A stretch of DNA of 64,000 nucleotides. Origin: Winogradskyella eckloniae. Lineage in GTDB: Bacteria; Bacteroidota; Bacteroidia; Flavobacteriales; Flavobacteriaceae. Both the position numbers and the translations under genes were made by a program. Numbering within the stretch: position 1 is the stretch's first letter; the number at the start of each line of letters is the position of its first letter. Location: contig NZ_JABRWP010000001.1 in assembly GCF_013249045.1 (NCBI RefSeq), forward strand, positions 310,001-374,000, read 5' to 3'. Of the stretch, positions 18,543 through 27,296 are shown in pieces. Below the pieces are notes generated by a model. That model searched no databases. It saw nothing but the letters and a program-made list of their open reading frames with translations, and had not been told where the DNA came from.

Positions 18543-18965
18543 ATGGCTGATAAAATCACAACACACTGGAAAGGCAACATGACTTTTGAATCTGATAATC
18601 CAAGATGGCCTTCAATAATGATGGACGCTTCTGAAGAGTTTGGAGGCACAGGCTCTGGTATGGCGCCAAAAGCAATGATGCTATCCTCTTTAGCAGGTTG
18701 CTCTGGATTAGATGTTGTATCTACACTGAATAAAATGAAGGTAGAAATAGATGATTTTAAGATGGAAGTGTCTGGAGAATTAACAGATGAGCATCCTAAA
18801 ATTTACCATACTGTAACTGTAGATTATCATTTTTATGGTTCAGATTTAAACGAGAAAAAATGCGAACGTGCTGTTAATTTATCCGTAGAAAAATACTGTG
18901 GTGTAATGGAAATGTTTAGACAATTTGCAACTGTAAAAACGGCAATTCACTTTCATAATAAGTAA
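18543..18965 (+). CDS. OsmC family protein
   Basis: A 140-residue thiol-dependent hydroperoxide-reducing protein of the OsmC/Ohr superfamily. The two catalytic cysteines are in SLAGCSGLDVVS (about 52) and VEKYCGVME (about 119); the GGTGSGMAPKAMM loop is near 35. It is of the YhfA/OsmC-like subtype rather than Ohr. Likely acts in the cytoplasm on organic or lipid peroxides. It faces the CMD/AhpD-like gene across a short divergent promoter region. Confidence 0.92.
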   Translation: MADKITTHWKGNMTFESDNPRWPSIMMDASEEFGGTGSGMAPKAMMLSSLAGCSGLDVVSTLNKMKVEIDDFKMEVSGELTDEHPKIYHTVTVDYHFYGSDLNEKKCERAVNLSVEKYCGVMEMFRQFATVKTAIHFHNK

Positions 18966-19007
18966 TTTATATACAGATTATTTAGTATCTTAATCTTAAA
19001 AAAAGCG

Positions 19008-19886
19008 ATGAATTTTAATAAAATATCACTAAGACCATTGCAACGTATGCTTGCGTTTGGTCTATTAGCATTCGTATTAATCGCTTGTTCTTCAGAAAAT
19101 ACTACAGCAGATACAGATGATGAGCAAGGCACTACTGATGACGATCCTATAATAGATGATGAGCCTTCAGATCTTGAAGAGCGTTTCGTCTTTGGAAACA
19201 ATTTGGTTATAGAACATAGTTGGGATACAAGCGGTTGCGACAGTCCACCTTGTAGTACTAACCAAGATAACTTAAACGCTGTTTTTGATGATACTCTGCC
19301 CAACCAGCCGTATTTTTATATGGAAGATGATGAAGAAGAGTTGAATCTTGTTTGTCAATTAGAGAAAGGACGACGTGTAGAATTTAAGCAAATTTCTGAA
19401 GGACCATTAACGTCTTATGCTAAAATGGAATTTGAAGGCGTATATTATAATATACCAGATGGCGGCATGACCATAGCACAGGTCCATAATAGAGGCGGAA
19501 GTTCTAATAAACCGTTTTTTAGACTTGAGCTTCATGACGATAAACTAGAAACCGTAATCCGTAAAGATCCCGAAGTAAGTTCTAGTGCAACCACATTTAG
19601 CAAAATAGATTTTCCATTTGTAAATAATGGAGCGTATACACAATTTCCGCTTAATGTCACTTTAGAAAAAAATAATGGTGTTGTAAGCATTATGGTTATG
19701 CAAGACGATGTTGTTCTTATTAATGAAGATTTTGAAGCTGACCCAACGACCAATTGGGTAAATGACTCAGGAATTTCTAATGGATATTACTTAAAAGCAG
19801 GCTTATATAATGCAGCGACTACACATACAGAAAATTTAACGCTTGGATATACCACCTTTAAGTTTGAAACTGATGATCATAACTAA
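19008..19886 (+). CDS. Polysaccharide lyase family 7-like lipoprotein (alginate lyase-like)
   Basis: A 292-residue exported protein. The signal peptide ends in the lipobox LIAC (Cys27), followed by a D/E/T-rich linker and a beta-jelly-roll domain. Three places correspond to PL7 alginate-lyase motifs: RRVEFKQ (family RxELR), IAQVHN (QIH/QVH) and YYLKAGLYN (YFKxGxY). The second and third fit well; the first lacks the usual arginine, so activity is uncertain. No other alginate genes (PL17, PL6, SusCD) are near. Cell-surface degradation of a uronic-acid polymer is the reasonable guess; a binding-only role is the alternative. Confidence 0.7.
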   Translation: MNFNKISLRPLQRMLAFGLLAFVLIACSSENTTADTDDEQGTTDDDPIIDDEPSDLEERFVFGNNLVIEHSWDTSGCDSPPCSTNQDNLNAVFDDTLPNQPYFYMEDDEEELNLVCQLEKGRRVEFKQISEGPLTSYAKMEFEGVYYNIPDGGMTIAQVHNRGGSSNKPFFRLELHDDKLETVIRKDPEVSSSATTFSKIDFPFVNNGAYTQFPLNVTLEKNNGVVSIMVMQDDVVLINEDFEADPTTNWVNDSGISNGYYLKAGLYNAATTHTENLTLGYTTFKFETDDHN

Positions 19887-19909
19887 TTAAAACCGTTAGA
19901 GTTAAAATA

Positions 19910-21601
19910 ATGCGTTGGACACTTGAACCAAAACCAGATACTGCTCAAGTCGCAGAAATGAAAAATGCACTTGGTGTTGATGATATAGTTGCAACTCTTT
20001 TATTGCAACGTGGCATTGATACGTTTGAAGCTGCCAAAACATTTTTCAGGCCAAGTTTTAGTGATCTACATGATCCGTATTTAATGAAAGATATGGATGT
20101 GGCTGTTGCTCGAATAGAACAAGCCATAACAGCAGGAGAAAATATCATGGTTTATGGCGATTATGATGTAGATGGTACTACTTCTGTTGCTTTAATGTCG
20201 TCGTATTTAAAAACAAGAATTGATTCGGTCGCCACCTACATTCCAGATCGTTATGACGAAGGTTATGGAGTATCATATAAAGGCATTGATTTTGCAGACG
20301 ATAACGATTTTACGTTAATTATAGCCTTAGATTGTGGCGTAAAAGCCATAGATAAGGTCGCTTATGCCAAAGAAAAAGGAATAGATTTTATTATCTGTGA
20401 CCACCATAGACCAGGCGATAAAATTCCAGATGCAGTAGCCGTATTAGACCCAAAACGAGAGGACTGTGATTATCCTTTTAAAGAACTTTGTGGCTGTGGC
20501 GTAGGTTTTAAATTAATAACGGCTTTAGCAGCAAACCAAGGACAAGCAGCTGAAGATTTAGTAGCCTATTTAGATTTGGTGGCTACAGCAATTGGTGCAG
20601 ATATTGTGCCTATTGTAGATGAAAATAGAGCATTGGCTTATCTTGGGTTACAAGTTATAAATACCAATCCAAGACCAGGAATGAAAGCTATTATTGCTGA
20701 AGTAAAAAAGGATATTCTAACCATTACAGATGTCGTTTTCATAATAGCACCACGAATAAATGCAGCCGGAAGAATGAAACATGGCAACCATGCTGTAACT
20801 CTTTTAACTGAAACTGATTTTAATTTAGCAGCTGAATATGCTGTAGATATTGACCAATTTAATACAGACAGAAGAGAAACCGATAAGCGCATTACGCAAG
20901 AAGCTTTAGTTCAAATTGAAGAAAATAACGAGCAAGAAGGCTTTACAACCGTTGTGTATGACGAAACTTGGCACAAAGGTGTCATTGGCATTGTTGCTTC
21001 GCGCTTAATAGAAACCTACTACAGACCAACGTTAGTGTTCACAAAAAGTGGCGATAAATTAGCGGCTTCGGCACGCTCAGTAAAAGGTTTTGATGTCTAT
21101 AATGCCTTAGAAGCATGCTCAGAGCATATAGAACAATTTGGAGGTCATAAATATGCAGCAGGCTTAACCTTACTACCAGAAAATTACGACGCCTTTAAAG
21201 CCAAATTTGAAAGTGTGGTAAAAGCAACGATAGACCCAAAATTACTAACACCAGAACTCAAAGTAGATTTAGAAATAGAATTAGGCGAAATCAATGATAA
21301 ATTGATGCGTATCTTAAAGCAATTTGCACCTTTTGGACCAGGTAATATGTCGCCAACTTTTATGTCTCAAAACCTAAAAGATACGGGTTATGGAAAATGT
21401 GTTGGCGAAGATGATAAACATATTCGGTTAACTGTTACACAATCTTTTAACGATAAGATAGTTTGTATTGGTTTTGGTTTAGGCGACAAAATAGATATTA
21501 TTAAAACGAAAAGACCATTCAGTGCTGCTTATGCTATTGACGAAAATCATTGGAATGGAAACGTGAGTTTACAGTTGAAACTGAAGGATATTAAAGCCTA
21601 A
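19910..21601 (+). CDS. recJ: Single-stranded-DNA-specific exonuclease RecJ
   Basis: 5'-3' exonuclease of recombination and mismatch repair. The 563 residues have the DHH-superfamily motifs: DYDVDGTTS near 83, the DCG motif (IALDCGVKA) near 143, CDHHRPG near 163, and a DHHA1 domain with GGHKYAAGLTL near 405. The C-terminal OB-fold ends near residue 560. Normal length. It begins 23 bp after the PL7-like gene, but the functions are unrelated. Confidence 0.96.
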   Translation: MRWTLEPKPDTAQVAEMKNALGVDDIVATLLLQRGIDTFEAAKTFFRPSFSDLHDPYLMKDMDVAVARIEQAITAGENIMVYGDYDVDGTTSVALMSSYLKTRIDSVATYIPDRYDEGYGVSYKGIDFADDNDFTLIIALDCGVKAIDKVAYAKEKGIDFIICDHHRPGDKIPDAVAVLDPKREDCDYPFKELCGCGVGFKLITALAANQGQAAEDLVAYLDLVATAIGADIVPIVDENRALAYLGLQVINTNPRPGMKAIIAEVKKDILTITDVVFIIAPRINAAGRMKHGNHAVTLLTETDFNLAAEYAVDIDQFNTDRRETDKRITQEALVQIEENNEQEGFTTVVYDETWHKGVIGIVASRLIETYYRPTLVFTKSGDKLAASARSVKGFDVYNALEACSEHIEQFGGHKYAAGLTLLPENYDAFKAKFESVVKATIDPKLLTPELKVDLEIELGEINDKLMRILKQFAPFGPGNMSPTFMSQNLKDTGYGKCVGEDDKHIRLTVTQSFNDKIVCIGFGLGDKIDIIKTKRPFSAAYAIDENHWNGNVSLQLKLKDIKA

Positions 21602-21602
21602 G

Positions 21603-21620
21603 AATACCATTTAAGGTATT
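21603..21620 (+). terminator. Weak hairpin after recJ
   Basis: AATACC (21603-21608) and GGTATT (21615-21620) form a 6-bp stem directly after the recJ stop. No strong T-run, so this is a weak terminator candidate. Confidence 0.35.
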
Positions 21621-21675
21621 TAAAATCAATTAATTACAAAATATAGTTGATTATTTTTTTGATAAATCATTAAAC

Positions 21676-22785
21676 ATGAAACATTTAATCTGTACACTTT
21701 TCATATGCTATAGTCTGCTTTCAATGAGTCAAAATCTTGTTCTTAATCCTAGTTTTGAGGATTATAAAAGGTGTCCGGAAATTATTGGGCAATTCAGTAG
21801 AAATGTAACTGGTTGGTCTATTCCAAATTTAGGTTCCACAGATTTTTTTAGTACGTTTAGCAAAGCTGTTGGTTCTCATAATTATATTGGTTATCAAATG
21901 CCCAAAGACGGCAAATCTTATGCTGGTTTTTATGCCTTTTCACCAGATAACTATAGAGAATATATTCAAGGAGAGTTAAATGAATCATTACAAAAAGGCA
22001 AAACTTATACGCTGACTTTTTATATAAGTTTGGCGGAGAATTCAACAGACGCTCTAAAAGGTATTCAGGTTTTATTTAATGAGCAGAAGTTGGTATTATC
22101 TACTAAAAGTTTTAAAGCCATTTCTGAAACCTATATTAACCCTAAAAAACAAACGAATAAACGTTTTCGTTTATATTCTATAGATTCTGAATTATTTTAT
22201 AATGATAGAGTTAATTGGACAAAAGTTTCCCTAGAATTTATTGCTGAAGGTTATGAAACTCATTTTTCAATAGGAAATTTTAATAATAATAGAAAGACTG
22301 AACTTCAAGAAATATTAAAAACGACTAAAGTTAAACATCAATTTTCTTATTACTACATAGATGAGGTTTCAATTGTACCTTCAGAAAAAGAAGAGATGGA
22401 AACGGAAACCACAGAAATAGTTAACATTCCAAAGCTTAAAACCAATGAAATCTACACGTTCAAAAATGTATTATTCAACATTGACAAAGCTGAATTGTTA
22501 GAAGAATCTATAGAGGAACTCAATCAATTATATTCACATTTAAAAAGCAATCCTAGTTTTAACGTAGAAATTTATGGACACACAGACAGTTTAGGTTTAG
22601 AAAATAGAAACAAAGAATTGTCCGAGGAACGTGGAAAAGCTGTGGCAGAATATTTAATTTTACAAGGTCTAAATACTTCGAGAATAGAATCTTTTGGATT
22701 AGGAAGTTCACAACCAATTGCATCTAATGATACAGAAGAAGGACGGCAACAAAATAGACGTGTAACCTTTAAAATAATTGAGTAG
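21676..22785 (+). CDS. OmpA family protein
   Basis: A 369-residue periplasmic/outer-membrane protein. Signal peptide MKHLICTLFICYSLLSMSQ; residues 20-230 form a beta-sandwich of carbohydrate-binding-like type (NLVLNPSFEDY, then GKSYAGFYAFSPDN); the C-terminal ~110 residues are an OmpA peptidoglycan-binding domain (VEIYGHTDSLG, NKELSEERGKAVAEYL, GRQQNRRVTF). The domain order suggests an envelope anchor that displays an adhesin- or sugar-binding module. The MFS gene follows after 3 bp. Confidence 0.9.
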   Translation: MKHLICTLFICYSLLSMSQNLVLNPSFEDYKRCPEIIGQFSRNVTGWSIPNLGSTDFFSTFSKAVGSHNYIGYQMPKDGKSYAGFYAFSPDNYREYIQGELNESLQKGKTYTLTFYISLAENSTDALKGIQVLFNEQKLVLSTKSFKAISETYINPKKQTNKRFRLYSIDSELFYNDRVNWTKVSLEFIAEGYETHFSIGNFNNNRKTELQEILKTTKVKHQFSYYYIDEVSIVPSEKEEMETETTEIVNIPKLKTNEIYTFKNVLFNIDKAELLEESIEELNQLYSHLKSNPSFNVEIYGHTDSLGLENRNKELSEERGKAVAEYLILQGLNTSRIESFGLGSSQPIASNDTEEGRQQNRRVTFKIIE

Positions 22786-22788
22786 AAA

Positions 22789-24057
22789 TTGGCGAAAAAC
22801 GACCCTTACGCAGCATTAAGAATCAAAGAATTCAACATTTTTTTATTAGTGAGATTTGCCCTAGTTTTTGGTTGGTCTATGCAGTTTGTTGTGATTGAAT
22901 GGCAAGTGTATGCCATGACTAACGACAAATTGAGTCTTGCAATAATAGGTTTATGTGAGTTTTTACCCGCTTTTTTTCTTGCACCTTTTGCTGGTCATAT
23001 TGCCGATAAAAAGGAAAAACGAAATCTTTTTGCACTATGTATTGCGTTGTTTTCTTTAATAAGTTTTGGATTGTTTTGGTTGACGTCTAATCAAATTGAA
23101 TCTTCTTGGTCAACGAATACTATTTTATACAGTATCTATAGTTTGGTGTTTTTTGGTGGTGTTTTACGAGCATTTTTTGGTCCAACCATTTTTTCATTAA
23201 TCGGATTACTTGTCCCTAAGAAAATTTATCCCAATGCGGCAACATGGAGCAGTAGTACTTGGAAAGGTGCAAGTGTGTTTGGAGCATTATTGGGAGGGTT
23301 TTTAATCGCGTGGATTGGAGTACATTACACACTAGGTATTATATTCTCTTTGGTAATGTTATCTCTATTATTAGTGTTTGGTATTACTAAAAAGCCTATT
23401 CTAAACCAAGGAAATACGGAAACCGTAAAAGAGAGCCTTAAAGCAGGACTCAACTTTGTATTTAATGATAAAGTGGTGTTAGGAGCCCTAACCTTAGATA
23501 TGATTGCGGTTTTGTTTGGTGGTGCTGTTGCTATTTTTACAGTTTTTGCAAAAGATATTTTAGATGCAGGACCAAAAGGTTTAGGTATTTTACATGCAGC
23601 ATTATCATCTGGTAGTATCCTAACCATGTTGGCAACAACATATATTCCTATTGCAAAAAGCACAGGAAAAAAATTACTGATATCAATTTTTGGTTTTGGT
23701 CTTTGTATGATAGTTTTTGGTGCTTCAAAATTTATGTGGCTTAGTGTTTCGGCCTTGTTCCTTGCTGGTGTTTTTGATGGGATTTCTATGGTTGTACGTC
23801 AAACCATATTACAATTAAAAACGCCAGACCATATGAGAGGGCGTGTTGGTGCTGTTAATTCTATGTTTGTTGGGTCTTCTAACGAACTTGGTGCTGTAGA
23901 AAGTGGCATCGCAGCAAGACTATTTGGTGCGCCATTAGCCGTAGTGCTTGGTGGTACTGTAACACTTATCGTTGTTTCTGTTATAGGACTTAAGAATAAA
24001 CCTTTAAGAACACTAGATTTACAACAAGATATTGAAGAGCACGAAAAAGAAAGTTAA
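22789..24057 (+). CDS. MFS transporter (EntS-like exporter type)
   Basis: A 422-residue inner-membrane transporter with 11-12 hydrophobic segments. The loop 2-3 motif is GHIADKKEKRN, the region around residue 145 has AATWSSSTWKGASVFG, and VNSMFVGSSNELGAVESG lies near 355. These match the enterobactin-exporter-like MFS branch whose substrates are often unknown. The start is TTG at 22789, three bases after the OmpA stop; no better ATG precedes the first membrane segment. Co-transcription with the OmpA gene is likely. Confidence 0.88.
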   Translation: MAKNDPYAALRIKEFNIFLLVRFALVFGWSMQFVVIEWQVYAMTNDKLSLAIIGLCEFLPAFFLAPFAGHIADKKEKRNLFALCIALFSLISFGLFWLTSNQIESSWSTNTILYSIYSLVFFGGVLRAFFGPTIFSLIGLLVPKKIYPNAATWSSSTWKGASVFGALLGGFLIAWIGVHYTLGIIFSLVMLSLLLVFGITKKPILNQGNTETVKESLKAGLNFVFNDKVVLGALTLDMIAVLFGGAVAIFTVFAKDILDAGPKGLGILHAALSSGSILTMLATTYIPIAKSTGKKLLISIFGFGLCMIVFGASKFMWLSVSALFLAGVFDGISMVVRQTILQLKTPDHMRGRVGAVNSMFVGSSNELGAVESGIAARLFGAPLAVVLGGTVTLIVVSVIGLKNKPLRTLDLQQDIEEHEKES

Positions 24058-24100
24058 TTTATAAAAAATCACTATCTTTAATTAATTAACACCGCAGATA

Positions 24101-24298
24101 ATGACACTAGTTGCAAAGAAAAAGGCTCTAATTCAATGGATTTCATCAGTTAAAGATCCAGATATTATTAATCAGATTTTTGAGTATAAAGCGATTAAAA
24201 ACCAAAGTTTTAAAGAAGAGCTAAAAGATGCGATATCTTCTCAACAATTAAAAGAAGAAACAACAGCATATATAAAGTCTTTAGATTGGAAAAAGTAA
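24101..24298 (+). CDS. Possible antitoxin, small hypothetical
   Basis: A 65-residue helical protein (IQWISSVKDPDIINQIFEY; C-terminal EETTAYIKSLDWKK). The short helical N-terminus and the overlap with the next gene resemble Bacteroidota antitoxins paired with RelE/ParE-like toxins. No DNA-binding motif is obvious, so this is a context inference. Confidence 0.6.
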   Translation: MTLVAKKKALIQWISSVKDPDIINQIFEYKAIKNQSFKEELKDAISSQQLKEETTAYIKSLDWKK

Positions 24299-24612
24299 CC
24301 GTTTACTATAGACCTCAGGTAACAACATATATTAATGAATTGGTCTATACTCTTTATAAACGTCATTACTTCGGTTTTATGGAAGATGCTATCATCTACA
24401 AAGATAAATTGATAGATTTTATTGAAAACAATATTTCTAATTTTCCATATAAGAATACACCTTTAGCATTAGCGCATTTTGGAAGTAATTATATATTCTA
24501 CAATAGTACGAAGAGAACAACTTGGTACATTTTCTTTGAAAGAAGTGATCGTGACTTTCTTGTAACTTACATTTCCAATAATCATCGCCCTATCTCAGAG
24601 TTTCTAAAATAG
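24286..24612 (+). CDS. Possible RelE/ParE-superfamily toxin
   Basis: A 108-residue protein with the fold pattern of the RelE/ParE superfamily: N-terminal strand VTVYYRPQV, two helices (ELVYTLYKRHYFGFMEDAI, KLIDFIENNI) and C-terminal strands (NYIFYNSTKRTTWYIFFE, FLVTYISNN). The start is a TTG that overlaps the upstream gene by 13 nt. The homology is a pattern guess; the catalytic residues of RelE are not individually conserved. ParE-like gyrase poisoning and RelE-like ribonuclease are both open. Confidence 0.55.
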   Translation: MEKVTVYYRPQVTTYINELVYTLYKRHYFGFMEDAIIYKDKLIDFIENNISNFPYKNTPLALAHFGSNYIFYNSTKRTTWYIFFERSDRDFLVTYISNNHRPISEFLK

Positions 24613-24617
24613 ATAGT

Positions 24618-25391
24618 TTATTTATATTTCTTCAACTCAAAACTAGTTCCATCAAAAACACCATAGGTGTAATACTGAATCCAATCGCCAAGATTGATGT
24701 ATTTAGATGTTTCGTTGAGGTCAATTTCAAGCGGTAAATGTCTATGACCAAAAATGAAGAAATCTCTATGTTTGTCTTCAAGTTTACGTTTGGCATATTG
24801 TGCTAACCACTCGTTAGCTTCACCTAAAAATTTGGCATCATCATCGCCAGATATCATTTTATTTTTAACAGACATATATTGCCCAATTCTAATACCAATA
24901 TCTGGATGCATCCATTTAAACAACCACTTAAAAAAAGGATTGGTAAACACTTTTTTCATGCGTTTATAACCTTTGTCTTTTGGCCCTAAACCATCACCAT
25001 GACCAATAAAAAAGGTTTTGTCGTTAAAAGAGAATTCTTGAGGTTTATGAAAAACAGGAATGTTTAATTCGGTTTTAAAATAATCCTTCATCCATAAATC
25101 ATGATTTCCTACAAAGAAATAAACTGGGATTCCGGAATCTGTAAGTTCAGCTAATTTGCCCAATGTTCTTGTAAAGCCTTTTGGGACTACGGTTTTATAT
25201 TCAAACCAAAAATCAAACAAATCGCCTAAAAGAAAAATGGCAGCAGCATCGTCTTTAATCTCATCTAACCAAGCCACAAATTTTTTTTCACGCGGTTTCG
25301 AGGCTTCAGGTGTTGGTGCACCCAAATGATTATCTGATGAGAAATAAATTTTCTTTCCTTCAGCAAGTGTTATGTGATGTGGTTTATTCAT
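24618..25391 (-). CDS. lpxH: UDP-2,3-diacylglucosamine diphosphatase
   Basis: Hydrolyses UDP-2,3-diacylglucosamine to lipid X in lipid A synthesis, at the inner membrane surface. The 257-residue calcineurin-type phosphoesterase has the metal motifs SSDNHLG, LLGDLFDFW, FVGNHDLWM, IGHGDG and FGHRHLP. The start is placed at ATG 25391, which overlaps the queD stop by 8 nt, rather than the eight-codon longer reading frame. Co-transcribed with queD. Confidence 0.92.
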   Translation of the reverse strand: MNKPHHITLAEGKKIYFSSDNHLGAPTPEASKPREKKFVAWLDEIKDDAAAIFLLGDLFDFWFEYKTVVPKGFTRTLGKLAELTDSGIPVYFFVGNHDLWMKDYFKTELNIPVFHKPQEFSFNDKTFFIGHGDGLGPKDKGYKRMKKVFTNPFFKWLFKWMHPDIGIRIGQYMSVKNKMISGDDDAKFLGEANEWLAQYAKRKLEDKHRDFFIFGHRHLPLEIDLNETSKYINLGDWIQYYTYGVFDGTSFELKKYK

Positions 25392-25836
25392 TATCCGAAG
25401 CGTACCATTCAGCAAATGAAGATGTAGTTTCTGAAAGTTTTAAAGCGTGTAATTTTATAGTTTCTGGTAAGCGTTTTTTAATTTTTTCTGCAAAATCAAT
25501 TACCATCATTTCACTTGTTGGTTGATAATCTACTAAAAGTACATTGTGGTCTCTTGCTGCTAATTCTTTCGCTAATTCTACGTGTGGTGTATTTTTATTA
25601 AAAACAGTCGCATGGTCAAAAACATCAACAATTTCTTCTTTTACAATTTTCTTTAAATCGCCAAAATCTATGACCATACCATATTTTACATGGTTAGTAT
25701 CAGAAATTGGTTGTCCAATAACAGTTACGTTTAAATGATAACTATGTCCATGAACATTTTTACACTTTCCATCGTAACCGTAAAGTGCATGTCCTGTTTC
25801 AAAAGAAAACTGTTTTGTAATACGAATTTTGCTCAT
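25384..25836 (-). CDS. queD: 6-carboxytetrahydropterin synthase / PTPS family
   Basis: A 150-residue member of the 6-pyruvoyl-tetrahydropterin synthase family; in bacteria most convert dihydroneopterin triphosphate to carboxytetrahydropterin for queuosine. Zinc ligands are in FETGHALYG and the NVHGHSYHL motif (three histidines in all); the strand KYGMVIDFGDLKK is present, as is the DHATVFN catalytic segment. A 99-nt gene for a small membrane peptide ends on the A of its ATG, and lpxH overlaps its end, so the three form a tight operon. Confidence 0.92.
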   Translation of the reverse strand: MSKIRITKQFSFETGHALYGYDGKCKNVHGHSYHLNVTVIGQPISDTNHVKYGMVIDFGDLKKIVKEEIVDVFDHATVFNKNTPHVELAKELAARDHNVLLVDYQPTSEMMVIDFAEKIKKRLPETIKLHALKLSETTSSFAEWYASDNE

Positions 25837-25934
25837 TATCGTCTTTTATTTCGGTTATAGAAGTATATAATAATAAGCACTAATCCTAAGATTAGGAATA
25901 AGCCGTTTCCGCCTAAAAAGCTAAGAATATCCAT
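25836..25934 (-). CDS. Small single-span membrane peptide (32 aa)
   Basis: A complete 33-codon frame reading MDILSFLGGNGLFLILGLVL at its start, then a strongly hydrophobic stretch and a basic tail (YNRNKRR). One membrane helix with the positive-inside tail predicts a C-terminus in the cytoplasm. The TAA overlaps the first base of the queD ATG, typical of coupling. It is below common gene-finding length limits. Function unknown; confidence rests on the start/stop arrangement and the sequence character. Confidence 0.65.
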   Translation of the reverse strand: MDILSFLGGNGLFLILGLVLIIIYFYNRNKRR

Positions 25935-25967
25935 AAAGTTAATTTAATTATCAAATATTAATCAAAT

Positions 25968-27296
25968 TTAAGTCTTTTGAGCAAGAGGAATAAATGTTTT
26001 CCGAAATTTTATGATTAATGGTAGTCCTCGAGCTATCATCCACAGTGTAAATGCTATAAAAATGCCATATAGTTTGTAGTTATGAGCATCTGTCCAATAA
26101 ATTACAGGAATAAAAATCACTAGAGTAGAAAATAGCAAGACGTTTCTAAGGTATTTCATTTTACCTAGTCCTTTAAAAACACCATCAAAAATAAAGGCTA
26201 AAGCACATAAGGGTTGCATAGCTAATACAATCCAAAATACGCTGTAGAATGCTGTTAAAACGTTTTTATCGTTACTGAATAGACGACCTAAAGGATAATA
26301 AAATAAAGCACCAATTAATCCTATAAATAGGCCAACGAAAATGCCATATTTTATAAGTTTATTACTCAATTCTGTAAGTGTCTTATAATCTTTTGCACCA
26401 TACAGTTTACCAGATAAAATATTTCCAGCACTAGCATAACCATCAATAAGAAACGCACCAAAAAACCACAGATTTATGGCAATAGTATAAGCTGCAATGT
26501 AATTTTCGCCATATTTGGTTGCAAAGCTAGTCCCAAAATATAAAGCAGCATTTAAAGCTAGTGTTCTTACAAATAAATTAAGAATCATCAATGAAAAACG
26601 TTTCATTTCGTGATTAAATGGAAATGAAACCAATAGCGGAATATTAGTTTTTTTAAGCAAATAATAAGCCGAAAGGATCGCCATAATAATTTGAGCACTC
26701 ACACTGGCATAGGCAGCACCTTCAATATGTAAAGCTGGTATTACACCTTGAATTCCATAGACCAATACAAAGTCTAAAATAATATTTGATACAGCACCAG
26801 AAATGGCAATTAGCATTGGGTAATAGGTGTTTTGAAGACCTCTAAACGTCCCAAAAACGGCAATGGTAAAAAGGGTAAAAGGGAAGCCAAAAACGCGAAT
26901 TTGATAATAATCTATGCAAAAATCTAAAATGCTTCCAGATGCATTGTAAAGCTTAAAGATTTGTGATGCTAATGGAAAGGAAATAGCAATAATAATAAGG
27001 CTTAAGCTTGTAATGACAAATATAGCTTGTGCTGGTAAGTTTTTTACAGCATCTACATTACCTGCTCCTAAGTATTGAGAAATGATGGAAGAAATAGAAC
27101 TGCGTGCTTGTCCTAAAACCCAAATAAGCATGGACATAAAGGTACTCACAATACCAATTGCGGCTAAAGATTCTGTGGCATTGAATTCCATATTACGAAT
27201 TATAGCCAAATCGGTTAACGACAAAATGGGCTCAGAGATTCCGGCAATAATAGCAGGAATGGCTAGTTTATTAATCTGTTTTAAGGTTATACTCAC
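25968..27296 (-). CDS. MATE family efflux transporter
   Basis: A 442-residue inner-membrane pump with 12 hydrophobic segments in the MATE repeat arrangement (AIPAIIAGISEPILSLTD in TM1; second half begins near 230). Members export cationic drugs with Na+ or H+. The start is placed at GTG 27296, which overlaps the GNAT stop TGA (GTGA), because the frame from 27314 begins inside the GNAT gene and adds only six non-membrane residues. Downstream of, and coupled to, the GNAT gene. Confidence 0.88.
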   Translation of the reverse strand: MSITLKQINKLAIPAIIAGISEPILSLTDLAIIRNMEFNATESLAAIGIVSTFMSMLIWVLGQARSSISSIISQYLGAGNVDAVKNLPAQAIFVITSLSLIIIAISFPLASQIFKLYNASGSILDFCIDYYQIRVFGFPFTLFTIAVFGTFRGLQNTYYPMLIAISGAVSNIILDFVLVYGIQGVIPALHIEGAAYASVSAQIIMAILSAYYLLKKTNIPLLVSFPFNHEMKRFSLMILNLFVRTLALNAALYFGTSFATKYGENYIAAYTIAINLWFFGAFLIDGYASAGNILSGKLYGAKDYKTLTELSNKLIKYGIFVGLFIGLIGALFYYPLGRLFSNDKNVLTAFYSVFWIVLAMQPLCALAFIFDGVFKGLGKMKYLRNVLLFSTLVIFIPVIYWTDAHNYKLYGIFIAFTLWMIARGLPLIIKFRKTFIPLAQKT

